The notes under the pieces: model-generated
What the model was told of the DNA's origin: nothing
Database searches by the model: none
What the model saw: the letters and a program-made list of their open reading frames with translations, nothing else
Made by a program: the position numbers and the translations under genes
Shown here: piece by piece, positions 1 to 8,498 of the stretch
Numbering within the stretch: position 1 is the stretch's first letter
Layout: each line of letters begins with the position of its first letter
Source of the DNA: Burkholderia pyrrocinia
Lineage (GTDB): Bacteria; Pseudomonadota; Gammaproteobacteria; Burkholderiales; Burkholderiaceae
NCBI RefSeq assembly: GCF_022809715.1
Contig: NZ_CP094459.1
Location: forward strand, 1,364,001 to 1,428,000
Reading direction: 5' to 3'
DNA: 64,000 nucleotides

Positions 1-19
1 CGCACGGAGCCCCAATCTG

Positions 20-1534
20 ATGGTTACAACCCCCCACTTGCTGGCTGCCGTGGATCTCGGCTCGAACAGCTTCCGGCTGATCGTCGGTCGCGTCGAGGAA
101 ACGTCGGCGGGCAGCCAGATCTATCCCGTCGATGCGCTGCGCGAGCCGGTTCGGCTGGCTGCGGGCCTGTCGAGCGACAAGATGCTCGATCGCGCGTCGC
201 AGGAGCGTGGCTGGGAGGCGCTCAAGCGGTTCGGCGAGCGCCTGCGCGATTTCCATCCGGATCGTGTGCGCGCGGTGGCGACCAACACGCTGCGCGTCGC
301 GAAGAATTCGGCCGAATTTCTCGGCGAGGCCGAAGCGGCGCTCGGTTTCCCGATCGAAGTGATCGCGGGCCGCGAGGAAGCGCGGCTGATCTATGCGGGC
401 GCCGCGCACTCGGTGCCGGCGAGCGCCGGCAAGCGGCTCGTCGTCGACATCGGCGGCGGCTCGACCGAATTCATCATCGGCTCGCACTACACGCCGATCG
501 TGATGGAGAGTCTCTATATCGGCTGCGTGAGCCACAGCCGCACCTTCTTTCCGGCCGGCAACGTCGACGAATACACGATGCGGCAGGCCGAACTCGCGGC
601 CAAGCGCGAGATCCAGATCATTTCGAGCGAGTACAAGAAGGCCGGGTGGGACCAGGCGATCGGTTCGTCCGGCACCGCGCGTGCACTCGCGGAGCTCGTC
701 GAGGCGAACGGCTTCAACGATCCGGGAATCACGCACGGCATTTCGCGCGGCGGCCTCGAGCGGCTGAAGCGCGCGCTGATCAAGTCGGAGAACGTCAACC
801 GGCTGAAGCTGGTCGCGCTGAAGCCCGACCGCGTGCCGGTGCTCGCGGGCGGCCTCGCGATCATGCTCGCGGTGTTCGAGGAGCTCGGCGTCGATTATGT
901 CGATACGACCGACGGTGCGCTGCGTCTCGGTGTGCTGTACGACCTGCTCGGCCGGACGCAACACGAAGACATGCGTGCGGTGACCGTCGAGGGCTTCACG
1001 CGCCGCTACGGCGTCGATCGTGCGCAGGCCGAGCGGATCGGCGCGCTCGCGGCGCGTTTCTACGACGAACTCGACGAAGCCGACGACGAAGCGCGCGAGG
1101 AAGGCCGGATGTTCCTCGGCTGGGCGGCCGCATTGCACGAGATCGGCCTGTCGATCTCGCACAGCTCATATCACAAGCATTCGGCCTATATCGCGAGCAA
1201 CGCGGATATGCCGGGCTTTTCGCGCACCGACCAGGCGCGGCTCGCCGCGCTCGTGCTCGGTCACGCGGGCAAGCTCGGCAAACTGTCGCAGGCGCGCGAC
1301 GTCGAGTGGCCGCTGCTGTTCTGCTTGCGGCTCGCGGCGCTGCTGTGCCGGCGCCGGACCGATGCGGGGCTGCCGGACATTTCCGTTTCGCAGATGAAGA
1401 AGGGCGGGTATGAAGTGCGCCTGCCGAGCGCGTGGGTCGAGCAGAACCCGTTGACCGACTACAGCCTCAGCCAGGAGGCTGCCGAGTGGGAGAAGGTCGG
1501 TATTCCGTATCGCGTGGTGTATACCGGCGCGTAA
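20..1534 (+). CDS. ppx: Exopolyphosphatase, Ppx/GppA family
   Basis: Cytosolic enzyme expected to remove terminal phosphates from inorganic polyphosphate (or pppGpp in GppA-like members). The 504 aa match the length of full Ppx. The N-terminal ASKHA-type domain (about residues 1-310) shows the phosphate-binding loops DLGSNSFRL and VVDIGGGSTEF, the EEARLIYAGAA segment with its conserved acidic residues, and GSSGTARA. The C-terminal third is the all-helical HD-like domain typical of long Ppx proteins. The ATG at 20 is preceded by GGAG at a workable distance, so the gene is complete at the window edge. sixA lies about 1 kb downstream, a neighbourhood common in beta-proteobacteria. GppA is the alternative, but length and context favour Ppx. 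Confidence 0.95.
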   Translation: MVTTPHLLAAVDLGSNSFRLIVGRVEETSAGSQIYPVDALREPVRLAAGLSSDKMLDRASQERGWEALKRFGERLRDFHPDRVRAVATNTLRVAKNSAEFLGEAEAALGFPIEVIAGREEARLIYAGAAHSVPASAGKRLVVDIGGGSTEFIIGSHYTPIVMESLYIGCVSHSRTFFPAGNVDEYTMRQAELAAKREIQIISSEYKKAGWDQAIGSSGTARALAELVEANGFNDPGITHGISRGGLERLKRALIKSENVNRLKLVALKPDRVPVLAGGLAIMLAVFEELGVDYVDTTDGALRLGVLYDLLGRTQHEDMRAVTVEGFTRRYGVDRAQAERIGALAARFYDELDEADDEAREEGRMFLGWAAALHEIGLSISHSSYHKHSAYIASNADMPGFSRTDQARLAALVLGHAGKLGKLSQARDVEWPLLFCLRLAALLCRRRTDAGLPDISVSQMKKGGYEVRLPSAWVEQNPLTDYSLSQEAAEWEKVGIPYRVVYTGA

Positions 1535-1623
1535 CAGGCCGATAGCGGGGCCCGGACGGGCTCTCGGGCGGGGGCGTGCGGTTGCGGCCCTCAGACGTGC
1601 CGCATGATCGTTCTGACGCCCGC

Positions 1624-2085
1624 TCAATCCGACGAGCAGACGATCGCGGTCAGGAACGGGAACGCCTGTTTGACGGTCGCGTCGCTGCCGGCCTTGCGCA
1701 CGGCTTCCTCCACTGCGCCCTTCGTGCCGCGCACCACGACGCCGTAGGCCCAGTCGCCGATCGGTGTGCCGTCGCCCGGACGGAAGATCGGGTCGTTCGC
1801 CTGGTAACCGAGCACGACATAGACGCCGAAGCCGTACGCCGTCAGCGAGCGGTTCGTGCGGAACGCGTTGACCGAGTTCGATTCGACGTGCATCGGCTCC
1901 GACTGGATGTCGCCGGCGGCAAGCAGCGGCGCGACGAACTTGTGGCCGGTCGAATGACAGTCGAGCGCGTCGTCGAGCGCCTTGGCGGACGCGGTGCCGG
2001 AGGTCGCGAGCGCGAGCAGCGATGCGCAGAGGGCGATCTTGAGAATGTTGTTTTTCATGCGCAGATGCGGGTTGTTCATGCGCAT
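1624..2085 (-). CDS. Hypothetical secreted protein
   Basis: A 153-aa protein with an evident Sec signal peptide: a basic start, a hydrophobic stretch (ILKIALCASLLALATSG) and a small-residue cleavage site near ASA-KA. The mature part is about 115 aa with two cysteines (DALDCHS near its start and IVCSSD at the C-terminus) that could form a disulfide. I do not recognise a family. It probably resides in the periplasm. Three in-frame starts exist (2085, 2079 and 2058). The upstream ones are preceded by GGGAA, while the one at 2058 gives a shorter, more typical n-region. It is convergent with ppx and lies downstream of the divergent tRNA-Pro region as a single-gene unit. Confidence 0.75.
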   Translation of the reverse strand: MRMNNPHLRMKNNILKIALCASLLALATSGTASAKALDDALDCHSTGHKFVAPLLAAGDIQSEPMHVESNSVNAFRTNRSLTAYGFGVYVVLGYQANDPIFRPGDGTPIGDWAYGVVVRGTKGAVEEAVRKAGSDATVKQAFPFLTAIVCSSD

Positions 2086-2311
2086 TATCGCGTGTTCCCG
2101 GAAGTGCCGTGCGCGGGCTGCTTGTGCGCGTCGGCAGCCTGCTGACTTGCGGTCGCGATCTGCTGCCTGCGGGTGAAGCGATGCGCCGTGAGCGCCGGGA
2201 TACGGCAGGGGCCAATGCGTTGCGCCCGGACGCCCCCATTGATCCCTACAATGAACCGGATTACCGCGAGCCGGGAAGCTCGGCGACTGGTTCGAGGACC
2301 CAGAAACGGAA

Positions 2312-2341
2312 AAGGGGCTACGGTATTAACCGTAACCCCTT
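2312..2341 (-). terminator. Intrinsic terminator of tRNA-Pro
   Basis: A near-perfect hairpin (AAGGGG-x-TACGGT pairing with ACCGTA-x-CCCCTT around an ATTA loop) lies 8 bp past the tRNA-Pro 3' end. On the minus strand it is followed by a short T-rich stretch. Confidence 0.8.
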
Positions 2342-2349
2342 GATTCCTT

Positions 2350-2426
2350 TGGTCGGAGCGATAGGATTCGAACCTACGACCCTCTGATCCCAAATCAGAT
2401 GCGCTACCAGGCTGCGCTACGCTCCG
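2350..2426 (-). tRNA. tRNA-Pro (anticodon TGG)
   Basis: The minus strand folds into a 77-nt cloverleaf. The acceptor stem CGGAGCG pairs with CGCTCCG, followed by discriminator A and an encoded CCA. The D arm is GCGC-AGCCTGGTA-GCGC, and the anticodon loop ATTTGGGAT carries TGG. The T loop is GGTTCGAATCC. No intron or unusual insertion is visible. It reads proline CCN codons. Confidence 0.97.
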
Positions 2427-2437
2427 ACGAGCCAAAG

Positions 2438-2467
2438 ATTGTATCGTCTAATTACTGATTCGGTCAA
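2438..2467 (-). promoter_or_regulatory. Sigma-70 promoter of tRNA-Pro
   Basis: On the minus strand there is a TTGACC -35 box (2462-2467), an 18-bp spacer and a TACAAT -10 box (2438-2443). The -10 box lies 11 bp upstream of the mature tRNA 5' end. Both boxes are close to consensus. Confidence 0.75.
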
Positions 2468-2583
2468 TCGCGATATGCGGGTAAATGCCGCGGCGGTGAA
2501 CCGGCCACGATTTGCGACAATTCGCACGATGATCGGCCGGCCCGCACGCGTGCGGGGCCGCTTGCCGACGCAAGGAAAACATC

Positions 2584-3045
2584 ATGATGAACCTGATCCT
2601 GTGGCGCCACGCCGAAGCCGAAGACTACGCGGCGAGCGATCTCGCGCGCCAGTTGACCGTTCGTGGCCGCAAGGACGCGCAGGCGATGGCCAAATGGCTG
2701 CGTGGCCGGCTCGAGTCGAACGCCGTGATCCTCGCGAGCCCGGCGGCCCGCACCGTGCAGACCGTCGAGGCGCTGACCGACCAGTACCGGACCGTCGACG
2801 CGCTCGCGCCGGGCGGCGGTGTCGACGACGTGCTGGCGGCGGCCGGCTGGCCGGAAGGCATCGCGCCGACGGTCGTGATCGTCGGGCACCAGCCGACGCT
2901 CGGCAGCGTCGCCGCGCAACTGATCGCCGGTAGCGACGACAGCTGGAGCGTCAAGAAGGGCGGAATCGTGTGGCTCGCGAGCCGCACGCGTGACGGCGGC
3001 CGGCAGGCCGTGCTGCGGGCAGTATTGACGCCGGAACTGGTGTAA
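2584..3045 (+). CDS. sixA: Phosphohistidine phosphatase SixA
   Basis: A 153-aa member of the histidine phosphatase (phosphoglycerate-mutase-like) superfamily. The catalytic RHAEAED motif is at residues 8-14, and the second histidine sits in VIVGHQPTLG near residue 103, as in SixA. SixA removes phosphate from histidine in phosphotransfer proteins; the E. coli target is a phosphotransfer domain or the nitrogen PTS protein. The length matches the family. The start follows an AAGGAAA ribosome site. The protein has no signal peptide, so it is cytosolic. It is divergent from tRNA-Pro, sharing the 157-bp gap, and precedes olsB by 170 bp, probably as a separate unit. Confidence 0.93.
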   Translation: MMNLILWRHAEAEDYAASDLARQLTVRGRKDAQAMAKWLRGRLESNAVILASPAARTVQTVEALTDQYRTVDALAPGGGVDDVLAAAGWPEGIAPTVVIVGHQPTLGSVAAQLIAGSDDSWSVKKGGIVWLASRTRDGGRQAVLRAVLTPELV

Positions 3046-3215
3046 AGCAGGCCTGACGGGGATCAACGGGATTCATCATACGGCTTCGCAAGCTTTCTGC
3101 TAAAGTCAATTCGGCGACACGTCATTGAAAGGACACGGTCGTGCCACATAACGGTCACGGCCGATTACTACATTGGCGGGCATGTCGCCTTATTCCTTAC
3201 GACCAGGAAAGCCTA

Positions 3216-4022
3216 ATGCGAGAACTGCCGACGCCTACGCTCCCCTTTGCCTCGCTGCCCCTCGACACGTCGCGGCGGCACCTGCCGCGCGCTGCTGAAA
3301 CCGTTACATCGGAGTACCGCCTGCGTGCCGCGTGGGCCCGCACGGAAGACGAACTGCGCGAAGCGCAGCGTCTGCGTTACAGCGTGTTCGCCGAAGAGAT
3401 GGGCGCGCAGGTCAGCGGCCCCTCCGGTCTCGACGTCGATCCGTTCGATGCGTACTGCGACCACCTGCTGGTTCGCGATCTCGATACGCTGAAGGTGGTC
3501 GGCACGTATCGCGTGCTGCCGCCGCACGAGGCGGCGCGTGTCGGCCGCCTGTACGCCGAAGGCGAATTCGACCTGTCGCGCCTCACGCACCTGCGCGGCA
3601 AGATGGTCGAGGTCGGCCGCTCGTGCGTGCACAGCGACTACCGCAGCGGCGCCGTCATCATGGCGCTGTGGGGTGGCCTCGGCGCGTACATGATGCAGAA
3701 CGGCTACGAGACGATGCTCGGCTGCGCGAGCGTGTCGATGGCCGACGGCGGCCACTATGCTGCGAACCTGTACCAGTCGCTGCCGGCGAACTCGCTGACG
3801 GCACCCGAGTACCGCGCGTTCCCGCACACGGCATTGCCGGTCGACGAACTGCAGACGGGCGTCGCCGTGGCGCCGCCGCCGCTGATCAAGGGCTACCTGC
3901 GTCTCGGCGCGAAGATCTGCGGCGCGCCGGCCTGGGATCCCGATTTCAACTGCGCGGATTTCCTGACGCTGTTCCGCCTGTCCGACATCAACGCGCGCTA
4001 CGCCCGCCACTTCCTGGGCTGA
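3216..4022 (+). CDS. olsB: L-ornithine N-alpha-acyltransferase OlsB
   Basis: Transfers a 3-hydroxyacyl chain from acyl carrier protein to the alpha-amino group of ornithine. This is the first committed step of ornithine-lipid synthesis, giving lyso-ornithine lipid for OlsA. The 268-aa protein has the GNAT-like acyltransferase core of the OlsB/hemolysin-acyltransferase family. Visible landmarks are LRYSVFAEEMGA, the central VVGTYRVLPP strand, the VEVGRSCVHSDYR active-site region and GCASVSMADGG. The ATG at 3216 is preferred over an upstream ATG at 3141 because AGGAAAG precedes it and family members begin close to this point. The O-acyltransferase partner OlsA is not adjacent. A strong hairpin follows the gene. 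Confidence 0.93.
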   Translation: MRELPTPTLPFASLPLDTSRRHLPRAAETVTSEYRLRAAWARTEDELREAQRLRYSVFAEEMGAQVSGPSGLDVDPFDAYCDHLLVRDLDTLKVVGTYRVLPPHEAARVGRLYAEGEFDLSRLTHLRGKMVEVGRSCVHSDYRSGAVIMALWGGLGAYMMQNGYETMLGCASVSMADGGHYAANLYQSLPANSLTAPEYRAFPHTALPVDELQTGVAVAPPPLIKGYLRLGAKICGAPAWDPDFNCADFLTLFRLSDINARYARHFLG

Positions 4023-4065
4023 GCCATCCGAATCGCGGCGCGCCCGTCCCGGGCGTGCACGAGCA

Positions 4066-4102
4066 AACGCCGTCGTGCGGCAGCCTGCCGCGCGACGGCG
4101 TT
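4066..4102 (+). terminator. Hairpin downstream of olsB
   Basis: AACGCCGTCG pairs with CGACGGCGTT. An inner GCGGCA/TGCCGC stem gives an almost uninterrupted hairpin of about 17 bp. There is no long T run, but its position 44 bp after the stop codon fits a terminator. Confidence 0.65.
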
Positions 4103-4232
4103 CGTGTATTCGGTCAACGTGTGTGTATCCGGCCCTGTTAATTTCGACGATGCGCGGTTCCTGCCGTGCCACGGGATGGCACGTTCGCGAGCGGCCCGGG
4201 TTCGACACGGGCCGGACGGCGGGGCGGCTCGC

Positions 4233-4403
4233 TTAGTGCTTGCGCCGCCAGTCGAGCAGGTGGTGTTCCGCCATCCAGTGGTGGATCATCCCTTCGCCGT
4301 CATGGCTGCGCTTGTATTCGCGCGCCTCGAAGTACGACAGCGCGGCCAGCACCATCAGGCCGATGAATAGGCCGATCAGGCCCGCAATTTCCTCAGACGA
4401 CAT
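4233..4403 (-). CDS. Small inner-membrane protein
   Basis: A 56-aa protein with one predicted transmembrane helix near its start (LIGLFIGLMVLAALSYF). A charged C-terminal tail follows, rich in His, Glu, Lys and Trp and ending in a basic WRRKH motif. The start at 4403 is chosen because a strong GGAGG ribosome site lies just upstream; a longer in-frame ATG at 4451 has none. I do not recognise the family. It is transcribed divergently from the small lipoprotein gene at 4540, and the two share a 136-bp promoter region. Confidence 0.7.
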   Translation of the reverse strand: MSSEEIAGLIGLFIGLMVLAALSYFEAREYKRSHDGEGMIHHWMAEHHLLDWRRKH

Positions 4404-4539
4404 GGCAGCCTCCTTTCCACGGCACAGCGCCATGCGTACATAGTAGGACATGCGCGGCGCGACCCCGAAACCGGATTTCCGCTAGACTCGGCGCGGTCCT
4501 GGCGCGCGATGGGCGCGCCGATTTCCGGAGCCATACCCG

Positions 4540-4716
4540 ATGACCCGTTTCATGCTGGCCGTGCTGGCCGCAGCACTTCTCGCCGGCTGCACCAGCGACC
4601 CTCGTCAGGCCCGCCGCGGCCACCCGCCGGAAGATCCGGCCGACTATCACGGCGTGCCGACCGACATGACGCCGCCTTCGATGCTCGACGCGCCGCCGCC
4701 GAAGCCCGTGCAGTAA
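4540..4716 (+). CDS. Small lipoprotein, hypothetical
   Basis: A 58-aa protein with an obvious type II signal peptide: MTRF, a hydrophobic run, then the lipobox LAGC with the lipidated cysteine at residue 17. The mature part is only about 42 residues and rich in proline and charge (HPPEDPADYHG, DAPPPKPVQ). Such short lipoproteins often sit in the outer membrane, like LptM- or entericidin-type peptides, but I cannot assign a family. CGGAG lies 10 bp upstream of the ATG. It is divergent from the small membrane protein gene ending at 4233 and convergent with the MATE gene, whose stop is 20 bp away. Confidence 0.7.
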   Translation: MTRFMLAVLAAALLAGCTSDPRQARRGHPPEDPADYHGVPTDMTPPSMLDAPPPKPVQ

Positions 4717-4735
4717 CGGTCGGCCTGGACGGCTG

Positions 4736-6106
4736 TCAGGCGCGTGCGGCGTGCGCGTCGGCGCCGATGCGCCGCAACAGCCCCGGCAGATAGCGCGCGA
4801 GCGTCGCGCCGCGCGCGGCCATGAACAGCAGCAGCGCGAACCAGAGGCCGTGATTGCCGAATGTGCCGACGGCGGCGAGCGTGGCCGCGATGAAGATCGA
4901 GAACGACACGACCATCGCGCGCATCAGCGATTGCGTCTGCGTGGCGCCGATGAACACGCCGTCGAGCAGAAAGCCCCAGACGGACACGATCGGCGAGATC
5001 GCGGCCCACGGCAGGTAGCGCAGCGCGACCGCGCGGATCTCGGCCTGATCGGTCAGCCGCGCGACGATCCAGCCGCCGCCGGCCCAGTAAACGAACGCGA
5101 ACAGCAGCGCGCCGAGTGCCGACCAGAACAGCGTGACGCGCACGGCTTGCCGGAATGCGCGGCGGTCGCGCGCGCCGGCTGCCGCGCCGACGAGCGCCTC
5201 GGCCGCATGCGCGAAGCCGTCGAGGCCGTACGCCATGAAGGTCTGGAAATTCAGCAGCAGCGCGTTCGCCGCGAGCGTCGCGTCGCCCTGTTTCGCGCCG
5301 AGGTGCGCGAACCAGCCGAATGCGCCGAGCAGGCACAGCGTGCGCAGGAAGATGTCGCGATTGAGCGCGATCAGCCGCTTGAGCGCCGCGCGGTCGGCGA
5401 GCGCACGCGCGGCGATTGGCCCGAGGCCGCGCGGCCGTAGCCGCCACAGCATCCACGCGCCGAGCGCGAAGCCGCACGCGTCCGCGGTGGCAGTTGCGGC
5501 GCCGATGCCGGCGATGCCCCAGCCGAAGCCATACACGTAGAGCAGCACGGCGCCGATGTTCACCGCATTGATGAACACCTGCGCGACCAGCGCGAGCCGG
5601 ACGCGCTGCACGCCGAGCAGGTAGCCGAGCACGACGTAGTTCGCGAGCGCGAACGGTGCGCTCCAGATCCGCGCATGGCTGTACGAGAGCGCCGTCGCGC
5701 GGACGGCATCGCTGCCGCCGAGCGCGGTCAGCGCGAACGACAGCAGCGGCACTTGCAGCGCGAGCACCGCGGCACCGAGCGCGAATGCGACGATCAACGC
5801 GCGCAGCAGGTTCAGGCGGATACTGGCATCATCGCCGGCGCCGTGCGCCTGTGCGACGAGGCCGGTCGTCCCCATCCGCAGGAAGCCGAAGCCCCAGAAC
5901 ACGAAATTGAAGAACAGCCCGCCGAGCGCGACGCCGCCGAGATACTGCGCGCCGTCGAGGTGGCCGGCGACGGCCGTGTCGACGGCGCCGAGGATCGGCT
6001 GGGTCAGGTTCGCCAGGACGATCGGGAAGGCGAGCGCGAGGACGCGCCGGTGCGTGACGGTGGCCGAACCCGTGCCGGCCCCGTGCGGTAACGCGGATTC
6101 GGACAT
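4736..6106 (-). CDS. MATE family efflux transporter (DinF-like)
   Basis: A 456-aa integral membrane protein with about 12 hydrophobic helices in two MatE halves, the size and layout of multidrug and toxin extrusion antiporters. The N-terminal half has PIVLANLTQPILGAVDTAVAG, typical of the DinF subfamily, and LGVQRVRLALVAQVFINAVN resembles the inter-helix segment of that group. It probably exchanges protons or sodium for organic cations or other small molecules across the inner membrane. The substrate cannot be deduced from sequence. It starts 10 bp after the DUF2288 gene, which suggests co-transcription. Confidence 0.9.
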   Translation of the reverse strand: MSESALPHGAGTGSATVTHRRVLALAFPIVLANLTQPILGAVDTAVAGHLDGAQYLGGVALGGLFFNFVFWGFGFLRMGTTGLVAQAHGAGDDASIRLNLLRALIVAFALGAAVLALQVPLLSFALTALGGSDAVRATALSYSHARIWSAPFALANYVVLGYLLGVQRVRLALVAQVFINAVNIGAVLLYVYGFGWGIAGIGAATATADACGFALGAWMLWRLRPRGLGPIAARALADRAALKRLIALNRDIFLRTLCLLGAFGWFAHLGAKQGDATLAANALLLNFQTFMAYGLDGFAHAAEALVGAAAGARDRRAFRQAVRVTLFWSALGALLFAFVYWAGGGWIVARLTDQAEIRAVALRYLPWAAISPIVSVWGFLLDGVFIGATQTQSLMRAMVVSFSIFIAATLAAVGTFGNHGLWFALLLFMAARGATLARYLPGLLRRIGADAHAARA

Positions 6107-6116
6107 GGCGGACGCG

Positions 6117-6440
6117 TCAGGCGCGTTCCTGCACGCAGACCCATGGCGACACGACGACCGCCCACAGCTCCGGGTTGCGCGCCGCGTAGTCGGCCGCGGT
6201 TTCGGCCGGCATGCGCGCGACGAGGCCGGCAGACAGCCAGCGCGTGACCTGTTCGGCTTCGTCGCCGGCGATCGCTTCCGCGACGCTGACGAGATCGAGG
6301 TCGCGCGCGACGGACAGCAGCTTGCCCTGCGCGAAGAAGCGCTCGAGATCGCACCAGTCGATCTTGGCGGTCTCGCCGAGGAGTTTGGCGTAGAGCGGGC
6401 TGTGCGACGCGCCCGCGGCGGATTGGCGTTCAGAGGACAT
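6117..6440 (-). CDS. DUF2288 domain protein
   Basis: A 107-aa cytosolic protein matching the DUF2288 pattern: LYAKLLGETAKIDW, then ERFFAQGKLL, a short acidic helix pair, and the conserved C-terminal ELWAVVVSPWVCVQE. The function is unknown in the family. The start at 6440 (MSSERQ) is preferred because the longer frame to 6470 adds a non-conserved tail. It lies 70 bp downstream of the acyl-CoA ligase gene and 10 bp upstream of the MATE gene, so the three may form an operon. Confidence 0.8.
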   Translation of the reverse strand: MSSERQSAAGASHSPLYAKLLGETAKIDWCDLERFFAQGKLLSVARDLDLVSVAEAIAGDEAEQVTRWLSAGLVARMPAETAADYAARNPELWAVVVSPWVCVQERA

Positions 6441-6510
6441 CGGTTTTTTGGAAAGACTGCGTGGCGCCACTATAAACCATCCGGCCGGCGGCCCGAGCGA
6501 GGGCGGGCGG

Positions 6511-8130
6511 CTACGCGTCGCGCAGCGCGCGGCGCACGATCTTGCCGGTCGCGGTCATCGGCAGGCTGTCGACGAACGCGATCGCGCGCGGATACTCGTG
6601 CGCGGCGAGGCGTGTGCGTACATGTGCCTGCAATGCGCTGACGAGCGCATCGTCGCCGACGTGGCCGGGGTTCAGCACGACGAACGCCTTGACGATCTCG
6701 GTGCGCGTCGCGTCGGGTACGCCCACGACGGCCGCCATTCGCACCGCCGGATGCGTGAGCAGGCAGTCCTCGATCGGGCCCGGGCCGATCCGGTAGCCGG
6801 CGCTCGTGATCACGTCGTCGTCGCGGCCGACGAAGCGCACGAAGCCGTCGGTGTCGATTACGCCCGTATCGCCGGTGAGCAGGTAGTCGCCCGCGAACTT
6901 GTCGCGGGTCGCGCCGGGATTGCGCCAGTATTCGACGAACATCACCGGGTCGGGGCGGCGCACCGCGATGCGGCCTTCGACGCCGGGCGGCAGCGGCGTG
7001 CCGTCCGCGCCGACGATCGCGACCACGTGACCGGGCACCGCCTTGCCGATCGCGCCCGGTTGCGCATCGAACAGCGCCGCGCACGACGACAGCACCATGT
7101 TGCATTCGGTCTGCCCGTAGAACTCGTTGATCGTCACGCCGAGCGCGTCGCGTCCCCAGGCCGTCAGCTCGGTGCCGAGCGATTCCCCGCCGCTCGCGAC
7201 CGATTTCAGCGACAGCGCGTAGCGTTCGCGTGGTGCCGCGACGGTACGCATCAGCTTCAGCGCGGTGGGCGGCAGGAACGCGTGGGTCACGCCGTGCCGT
7301 GCCATCAGCGCGAACGCCGCGTCGCCGTCGAATTTCTCGAAGCGGCGGGCGAGCACGGGCACGCCGTGATGCCAGGACGGCAGCAGCACGTCGAGCAGAC
7401 CGCCGATCCACGCCCAGTCGGCGGGCGTCCAGAACAGGCGCGCATCGCGCGGGAAGCATTGCTGCGACATCTCGACGCCCGGCAGGTGGCCCAGCAGCAC
7501 GCGATGCGCGTGCAGTGCGCCTTTCGGTTTGCCGGTCGTGCCGGACGTATAGATGATCACCGCCGGATCGTCGGCGGCCGTATCGGCCGGTTCGAAGTCG
7601 GGCGTTTCGGCGGCCAGCGCCGCGTCGTAGTGCAGCACGCCCGGCGCGTCGGGCGCATCGTCGCCGACGCAGTAGACGGTATGCAGTGCCGGCAGTTGCG
7701 CACGCAGCGGCGCGATTTTCGCGTAGCCGGCCGCGTCGGTGACGAGCGCGGATGCTTCGCTGTTCGCGAGCCGGTATTCGAGCGCATCGACGCCGAACAG
7801 CGTGAAGAGCGGCACCGCGATCGCGCCGAGCTTGTATGCGGCGAGATGCGCGATGGCCGTTTCGGGGTCCTGCGCGAGAAAGATGCCGATCCGGTCGCCG
7901 CGTCGCAGGCCGGCGCGCGCAAAGCTGTTCGCGAGCCGGTTAGAAGCATTCCTCAGGTCGTCGAACGTGAGTCGAATCACGTCGCCTTGCGCGGTTTCGT
8001 GGATCAGCGCGAGGCGCCCGCTGCCGTCGGCCCATTTGTCGCAGACGTCCACGCCGATGTTGTAGCGGGCCGGAACGGCCCAGCCGAAGCGGGAGAGCAG
8101 GTCGTCGTAGCGGTCGGCGGCGGGCAGCAT
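6511..8130 (-). CDS. AMP-dependent acyl-CoA synthetase
   Basis: A 539-aa member of the ANL adenylate-forming superfamily. The P-loop-like motif IIYTSGTTGKPKG is near residue 190. The A5 motif YGQTECNMV, the A7 aspartate in LLTGDTGVIDTDG, the hinge FVGRDDDVITSAGYRIGP and the C-terminal catalytic lysine in TATGKIVRRAL are all present, so the enzyme looks fully active. It would activate a carboxylic acid to the acyl-AMP and then the CoA thioester. Similarity to acetyl- and medium-chain acyl-CoA ligases is apparent, but the chain length is not determined. AGGAGA lies at a good distance from the ATG at 8130. It may lead the unit with the DUF2288 and MATE genes. Confidence 0.92.
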   Translation of the reverse strand: MLPAADRYDDLLSRFGWAVPARYNIGVDVCDKWADGSGRLALIHETAQGDVIRLTFDDLRNASNRLANSFARAGLRRGDRIGIFLAQDPETAIAHLAAYKLGAIAVPLFTLFGVDALEYRLANSEASALVTDAAGYAKIAPLRAQLPALHTVYCVGDDAPDAPGVLHYDAALAAETPDFEPADTAADDPAVIIYTSGTTGKPKGALHAHRVLLGHLPGVEMSQQCFPRDARLFWTPADWAWIGGLLDVLLPSWHHGVPVLARRFEKFDGDAAFALMARHGVTHAFLPPTALKLMRTVAAPRERYALSLKSVASGGESLGTELTAWGRDALGVTINEFYGQTECNMVLSSCAALFDAQPGAIGKAVPGHVVAIVGADGTPLPPGVEGRIAVRRPDPVMFVEYWRNPGATRDKFAGDYLLTGDTGVIDTDGFVRFVGRDDDVITSAGYRIGPGPIEDCLLTHPAVRMAAVVGVPDATRTEIVKAFVVLNPGHVGDDALVSALQAHVRTRLAAHEYPRAIAFVDSLPMTATGKIVRRALRDA

Positions 8131-8308
8131 CGCTTAGTCTCCTGGGTGTCGAACGTGGCGTCGGGCGAACGGATTACATCAGGGTTTCATGTAGACGAAT
8201 CGACAATGGTGACTGCTGATAGGGAATGTTCGGGCTCGTCCGACAGCCACGGCTCAGTGCACGATTCCACAATGACGCATAAGATCACGACACAACAGTG
8301 ATAGGACC

Positions 8309-8428
8309 ATGGATTTGCTTCTGATTGCTGCGGGGTTCAGCCTGATCGGAATCGGCGCGTTGGTGGCGTTTGCCCGTCACGTCGATCCGCTGTCCGGCCG
8401 GTTTACCGGCCGTCTGCGCAAGCGCTGA
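8309..8428 (+). CDS. Small membrane protein, hypothetical
   Basis: A 39-codon reading frame encoding MDLLLIAAGFSLIGIGALV, one hydrophobic helix, then a short basic tail ending RLRKR. TAGGA precedes the ATG by 5 bp. The positive-inside tail fits a single-span inner-membrane protein. I know of no named family for it. It stands alone between the divergent acyl-CoA ligase and the convergent NlpD-like gene and is followed by a hairpin. It could be spurious, but the combination of ribosome site, helix and terminator is favourable. Confidence 0.5.
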   Translation: MDLLLIAAGFSLIGIGALVAFARHVDPLSGRFTGRLRKR

Positions 8429-8459
8429 TTCGACCTTCCCGATTTTGCCCGAGACGGCA

Positions 8460-8481
8460 CGCGATGCGCATCGGCATCGCG
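8460..8481. terminator. Bidirectional hairpin between convergent genes
   Basis: A perfect 8-bp stem, CGCGATGC/GCATCGCG with a GCATCG loop, lies between the small ORF ending at 8428 and the NlpD-like gene ending at 8499. There is no T run. Confidence 0.4.
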
Positions 8482-8498
8482 CGCCGGCTGTCGCGCGC

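Noticed and set aside
1548..1570. GC-rich inverted repeat after ppx as terminator
   Set aside because: GGGCCCG/CGGGCTC pairs imperfectly and no T run follows; too weak to annotate.
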